Origin: Chaetorhynchus papuensis
Taxonomy: Eukaryota > Chordata > Aves > Passeriformes > Rhipiduridae
Reading direction: 5' to 3'
Assembly: GCA_013396525.1 (NCBI GenBank)
Contig: VWYX01000686.1
Location: 299,345 to 363,344, forward strand
DNA length: 64,000 nucleotides
How positions within the stretch are numbered: the first letter of the stretch is position 1; each line of letters opens with the position of its first letter. A program made the position numbers and the translations under genes. The notes below the pieces were generated by a model that did no database searches, was not told the DNA's origin, and saw only the letters and a program-made list of their open reading frames with translations. Of this stretch, positions 60,465-64,000 are shown piece by piece.

Positions 60465-60725
60465 TTTTTAAGGGTAATTGGCTTTCTGGGAATTAAAAGG
60501 CATTTGCTGAATGCTTGAACTTAATGAAATATCCGGGTGGTGGGATAAAAGCCAATTCTTTAGGTCTTGTTCCCCAATCACAGAGAAAACAGGCTGGTGC
60601 AGGTGGACATGACACACTGTACAGCTGCCATGGGAGTGAACGGAAAAAATTAGCATTAATTAACTAATTCAGAAACCGGCTGAAGCTCTGCCAGGACCAC
60701 CTGATGGAAGACAAGGTGAAGGCTA
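60465..60725. promoter_or_regulatory. Candidate regulatory element between PNHD and ADMP
   Basis: An AT-rich stretch contains GGGTAATTGGC, GGGAATTAAAAGG, CCAATCACAG and the dense cluster ATTAGCATTAATTAACTAAT at 60649-60668. It lies in the 1.5 kb between PNHD and ADMP and has no coding content. It is an enhancer candidate by composition. Confidence 0.35.
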
Positions 60726-61106
60726 ATGTCCAGTGGTGCCTTACAGTTTATTCCACCCCAAAGGGCTGTTAATTATGCAGAACAGGCACGGCGGCACCAA
60801 CAGGCTGCAGTTAATGGAGAGAGGAAACTATCTGTATCCCAGGGACCCTTTTCCTTCTCTGCCCGGCTCACCAGCAGCATGTGCCATAGGATATCTGGGG
60901 GTGCCTGCAGAGGAAACAGCTCTGACCCAACATGCCCAGCTCCTGGTTCCCTCTCCCGACTCCGGCTCCAAAGTTTGTTATTGGGAGCAGCCAATCTGTG
61001 CACCCCCAGCCCGGGCCAGACGGCTGCATCCTCCTGGGATGCTGGATGCAGAGGGGCCATGGAGCTGCACAGCGGAGCCCCAAGGACCTGCAAATTGCCC
61101 ATGATG

Positions 61107-61112
61107 TTTATT
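61107..61112 (-). terminator. PNHD: Polyadenylation signal AATAAA, PNHD (distal)
   Basis: TTTATT on the plus strand, about 155 bases past the PNHD stop codon. Confidence 0.5.
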
Positions 61113-61170
61113 TTACAAGCTACAAAACATTTTGTAGAGGATTCATTTATACCCGCTGGTTCAGCTAGCT

Positions 61171-61176
61171 TTTATT
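61171..61176 (-). terminator. PNHD: Polyadenylation signal AATAAA, PNHD (proximal)
   Basis: TTTATT on the plus strand, about 90 bases past the PNHD stop codon. Either this or the signal at 61107-61112 is likely used. Confidence 0.55.
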
Positions 61177-61262
61177 CAAAAAATAGCCTTCTCTCATTTA
61201 CATATCCTACAGACAGTCTGGCGGGGTCTCCAGGAGAGCCCCACCCGCAGCTCCCAGCCCCG

Positions 61263-63341
61263 CTACCCCCGGCAGTGGCACTCCCGGATGGCAGCGACAG
61301 TGCGGACGTGGCCCCGGCGGCTCCGGAACCTGTGCATGTCATAGCCGTGAGCGGCACAGCGTCTCGAGGCAGCTTCTGCCCAGGCCAGGCATTCCTCTCC
61401 ACCCTGTGACTCCCTGCAGTTAGAGAAAAAACGGCACATCCCCAGTCCATCCCCAGTACGCCACCGGCCCCCCATATCCTGGGCCTTCTGTTCACACCCG
61501 GGAAAAGGGCAGATGCCCTGGAGCAGGATGGAGGAGAAGGGAGGCAGCTTTCTTCCTGCAGCATCTATCCCTTACTCGTGGAGTAACTCGTGAGCTGTTA
61601 CCTCCTCTGCCTGAGCAGAGCAGGTCTTTCTTCCTGCATGGTTTGATTTGCTTCCTTTTGCCTGCAAAGAATCCCAGAATGGTTTGGGTTGGAAGGGACC
61701 TTAAAGCTCATCTCATCGCAACTCCTGCCATGGGCAGGGACACCTTCCACTGTCCCAGGCTGCTGCAAGCCCCATCCAACCTGGCCTTGGACACTTCCAG
61801 GGATCCAGGGGCAGCCACAGCTGCTCTGGGCACCCTGTGCCAGGGCCTCACCACCCTCAAAACCAAGAATTCCTTCCCATCTATCCCTGCCCTCTGGCAC
61901 TGGGAAGCCATTCCCTGTGTCCTGTCCCTCCATCCCTTGTCCCCAGTCCCTCTCCAGCTCTCCTGGAGCCCCTTTAGGCCCTGCAAGGGGCTCTGAGCTC
62001 TCTCTGGAGCCTTCTCTTCTCCAGGTGAGCACCCCCAGCTCTCCCGGCCTGGCTCCAGAGAAGAGGGGCTCCAACCCTCAGAGCATCTCTGTGGCCTCCT
62101 CTGGACTGGCTCCAACTTTCTATGTCCTTCCCGTGCTGGGGACCCATGTTTTTATGTTTACAATCAACACATAGTCCTGCCCCTTCAGCCTGAAACAACT
62201 GTCTGGACCCACCCTGCCCCAGCAACCCCCCACTCTTCCTGTCCCACAACACTGCCAGCAGGTGAGGGACAGGAGTGGCACATCCCAGGCTGCAGAAGCC
62301 ACTGTCAAGATCTGTGTCTGCAGTCCTGGGACACCACAGGCTCTGTAACCACCCGCCCAATTCGGCCCCATCACGGCAGGTCCGGCTCTCCCCCCGGCAC
62401 AGCACAGCTTGGTGGGTGAGCTGGGGGTGCTGCCCAAACCCTGCTCCGTGTCCCCCCCACCCCGGGAGCCGCAGATGCGTTGGGTGAGAGGAGCAGGGGC
62501 AGCTCCCACCTGGCCCGGGGTGCGGATGTGCGGGAGGAAGAGCGGATGGAGCCTGGCAGCTGTGCTTACCTAAGCAAGCAGGGATCCCCCGAGGAGCAGC
62601 TGCCCAAGCACCTTCCCACATCGATTTCCTGCAAAGATTTGCAAAACAAAGGCACGAAAATCCCCTGCAGCACCTCAGCAGGGACACCCCAGCACCCTCC
62701 ACCCTCCCTCCAGCCTCAGGCTCAGCATCCATCCCCAAAGAAGACCAGCAGCAAGGCACAGCTGGTAAGAAGTATTTTGGGGGCATAGTAGTGTTTTTTG
62801 AGTCAGAGGTCCCTGTGCACAAAGGTATGCTCAACTAGACAGCAGAGTCTCTGTTGAACTGAAGACATACTTAACAACTAAATATTTTTAAAAATAAATA
62901 TAATTGTTCCTTAATTACTTTTTAAAAGAAATCCTCACTCTAAAGAAAAAGCCATTTGTTCCTTTATGGCCCTGATGTGTGCACGAATTAGTGGCAGCAA
63001 AATGCATTTTATAGCACGAGGGAATACAAAGTGAGATTTTTACCTCTCTAGTTTGATGCCAGCGTGAAGCTGCTGATGTTAGAGCATCCACCCAGCAGCT
63101 CAGAGCCCTCATGAGGGCCCAGGTGAGCCCACCAGAGAGTAGCCAAACTCCTGGAAACCTACCTTGAGCCGTTCCTCCCTGTGTCCTGCAGAGCTCTGGA
63201 CAATTTTATAATATTCCACCTGGGAGACATGATAACATTTTTCCTTCATTTCACAGTTCTCCAGTGTCTGAACTACCTCCCCACCATGTGGGTTTTTGAC
63301 CAGAGCAGTGCTGAACTTTGTGGGCACACAGAAAAGTCCAT
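61263..63341 (-). CDS. PNHD: Pinhead-like secreted cysteine-knot protein, 3' part (5' end not found)
   Basis: Three minus-strand exons join in phase: 63341-63163 (starts phase 1, ends phase 0), 62628-62570 (0 to 2) and 61413-61263 with TAG stop. Acceptors are strong (tttccttgcag, aaatctttgcag, ctctaactgcag). Together they encode about 129 aa with ten cysteines: FCVPTKF, NPHGGEVVQTLENCEMKEKC, VEYYKIV, EIDVGRCLGSC, EECLAWAEAASRRC and the C-terminal IRECHC. The spacing (CxGxC in the middle, CxC at the end) fits a cystine-knot fold. Pinhead is a secreted developmental modulator encoded next to ADMP in other chordates; the position directly upstream of ADMP on the same strand strongly supports the name. 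No signal-peptide exon is seen between 63342 and 64000, so the 5' end is probably beyond the window. No stop or frameshift interrupts the visible exons. Identification is from family memory and synteny, not a database match. Confidence 0.82.
61671..62121 (-). mobile_element. CR1 LINE 3' fragment in the last PNHD intron
   Basis: Begins with the reversed CR1 3' end (AGAATGGTTTGGGTTGGAAG, then GGACCTTAAAGCTCAT) and continues through CCATGGGCAGGGACACCTTC, CACCCTGTGCCAGGGCCTCA and CTGGAGCCCCTTTAGGCCCT. It is the same strand as PNHD and 5'-truncated. Confidence 0.95.
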
Positions 63342-63905
63342 CTGCAAGGAAACAAGAAGGAAAATTAACCTGGAGCTGCACCCAGTGCTCCTGTGGCAGC
63401 AGCACAGACCATCCAGCTTTTGGCATCCAGCACCCACTGGAAAAGGCTGCTCTCTGTGTCAGGGTCCCAGCTGGGAGTTTGGGGCTCATTCCTTCACCAG
63501 CTCAGGGCTTCAGTGGTAGGTTTTGTTCCTCCATCCCAGTTTCAGATCACGAGGAAAGGGAGGTTATTGTGGGTGCAAGTTGTGAATGCTGTCCCTGACC
63601 CTGCGAAAGCCCCAGTCTGGGGAGTGAGCACAAGCTGCTCCATGTTATCTCTGGGAAAAACTGTGTTTGAACACAAAATATCGATGGCAGCGCTTCTCCC
63701 AGAGCCACATTCTTACACCAGGCAATGGGGGAAAGTGACTTAGCATTTACTCATTCAGCATTTTCCTCTGGATTTGCCAGGGACTGTGCCCTGAATGGGC
63801 TTCTCGGATGCTGGAGCCAGTGTTACGGGCTCTCCTGGAGATACATTCCACAGGCACCTCCAAAGGATGTGCTCTGTGCTGGGCATCTGCCACCGTGGGA
63901 TGGGG
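63342..63905. other. Upstream PNHD intron, no exon recognised
   Basis: Donor-like sites on the minus strand here (for example near 63707) do not end open frames with a signal peptide or pinhead-like sequence. It is probably intron. Confidence 0.4.
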
Positions 63906-64000
63906 GAAAGAGGGAGAAGAGAAGGTGCGGGAAGGTGCCGGAAGGGAAGGTGCGGGAAGGGAAGGTGCGGGAAGGGAAGGTGCGGGAAGGTGCGGGAAGG
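63906..64000. repeat. G-rich minisatellite at the window edge
   Basis: Tandem units of the type GGGAAGGTGC and GGGAAGGGAAGGTGC run to the last base, so the array continues beyond the window. Confidence 0.85.

Noticed and set aside
61974..62834. 286-codon minus-strand frame within the PNHD locus
   Set aside because: It is a read-through of CR1 and intron sequence. The real PNHD exon at 62570-62628 is in a different frame with good splice sites.
63600..63720. Candidate first exon of PNHD ending at the donor near 63707
   Set aside because: The frame in the required phase contains a stop just upstream and no methionine or signal peptide.

Overview
The window looks like a GC-rich bird chromosome segment, most likely from a songbird microchromosome. 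The evidence is compact GT/AG-spliced vertebrate genes, several 5'-truncated CR1 LINE copies (the main avian LINE), and two LTR elements resembling families common in passerines. The species call is an inference. There is one 496-base assembly gap (21213-21708). Few of the open frames on either strand are genes; the rest are GC-rich noise. Gene models were built by hand from splice sites, reading phase and remembered protein families.

Bases 1 to about 28,180 hold no coding gene I can defend. This stretch contains scattered AT-rich, TAAT-rich islands that look like candidate conserved non-coding elements, C-rich minisatellites around the gap, one CR1 tail (about 16,904-17,028) and a CpG island without a gene (about 22,960-23,350). 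A second CpG island (28,180-28,860) is the probable promoter of KANK3.

Bases 33,143-46,467 carry a gene block in the same order as human 19p13.2: KANK3 (+, ten coding exons, 958 aa), RPS28 (-, three exons, 69 aa), NDUFA7 (+, four exons, 115 aa) and CD320 (+, one visible LDL-receptor class A domain; last exon uncertain). RPS28 and NDUFA7 start codons are 132 bases apart on opposite strands, so they share a promoter.

Bases 51,666-64,000 carry three genes that are not in the corresponding human interval. The first is a two-exon modulatory voltage-gated potassium channel subunit most like KCNV2 (+, 505 aa). The second is ADMP, a BMP-type anti-dorsalizing ligand (-, five exons, 375 aa). The third, just upstream of ADMP on the same strand, is a cysteine-rich secreted-protein gene best read as pinhead (PNHD): three phase-compatible 3' exons are visible, and the 5' end probably lies beyond base 64,000. 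ADMP and pinhead are known neighbours in other chordates and act in dorsoventral patterning. KANK3 beside a KCNV2-like gene mirrors the KANK1/KCNV2 pairing on human 9p24, which suggests that the KCNV2-like gene is a whole-genome-duplication copy lost in mammals.
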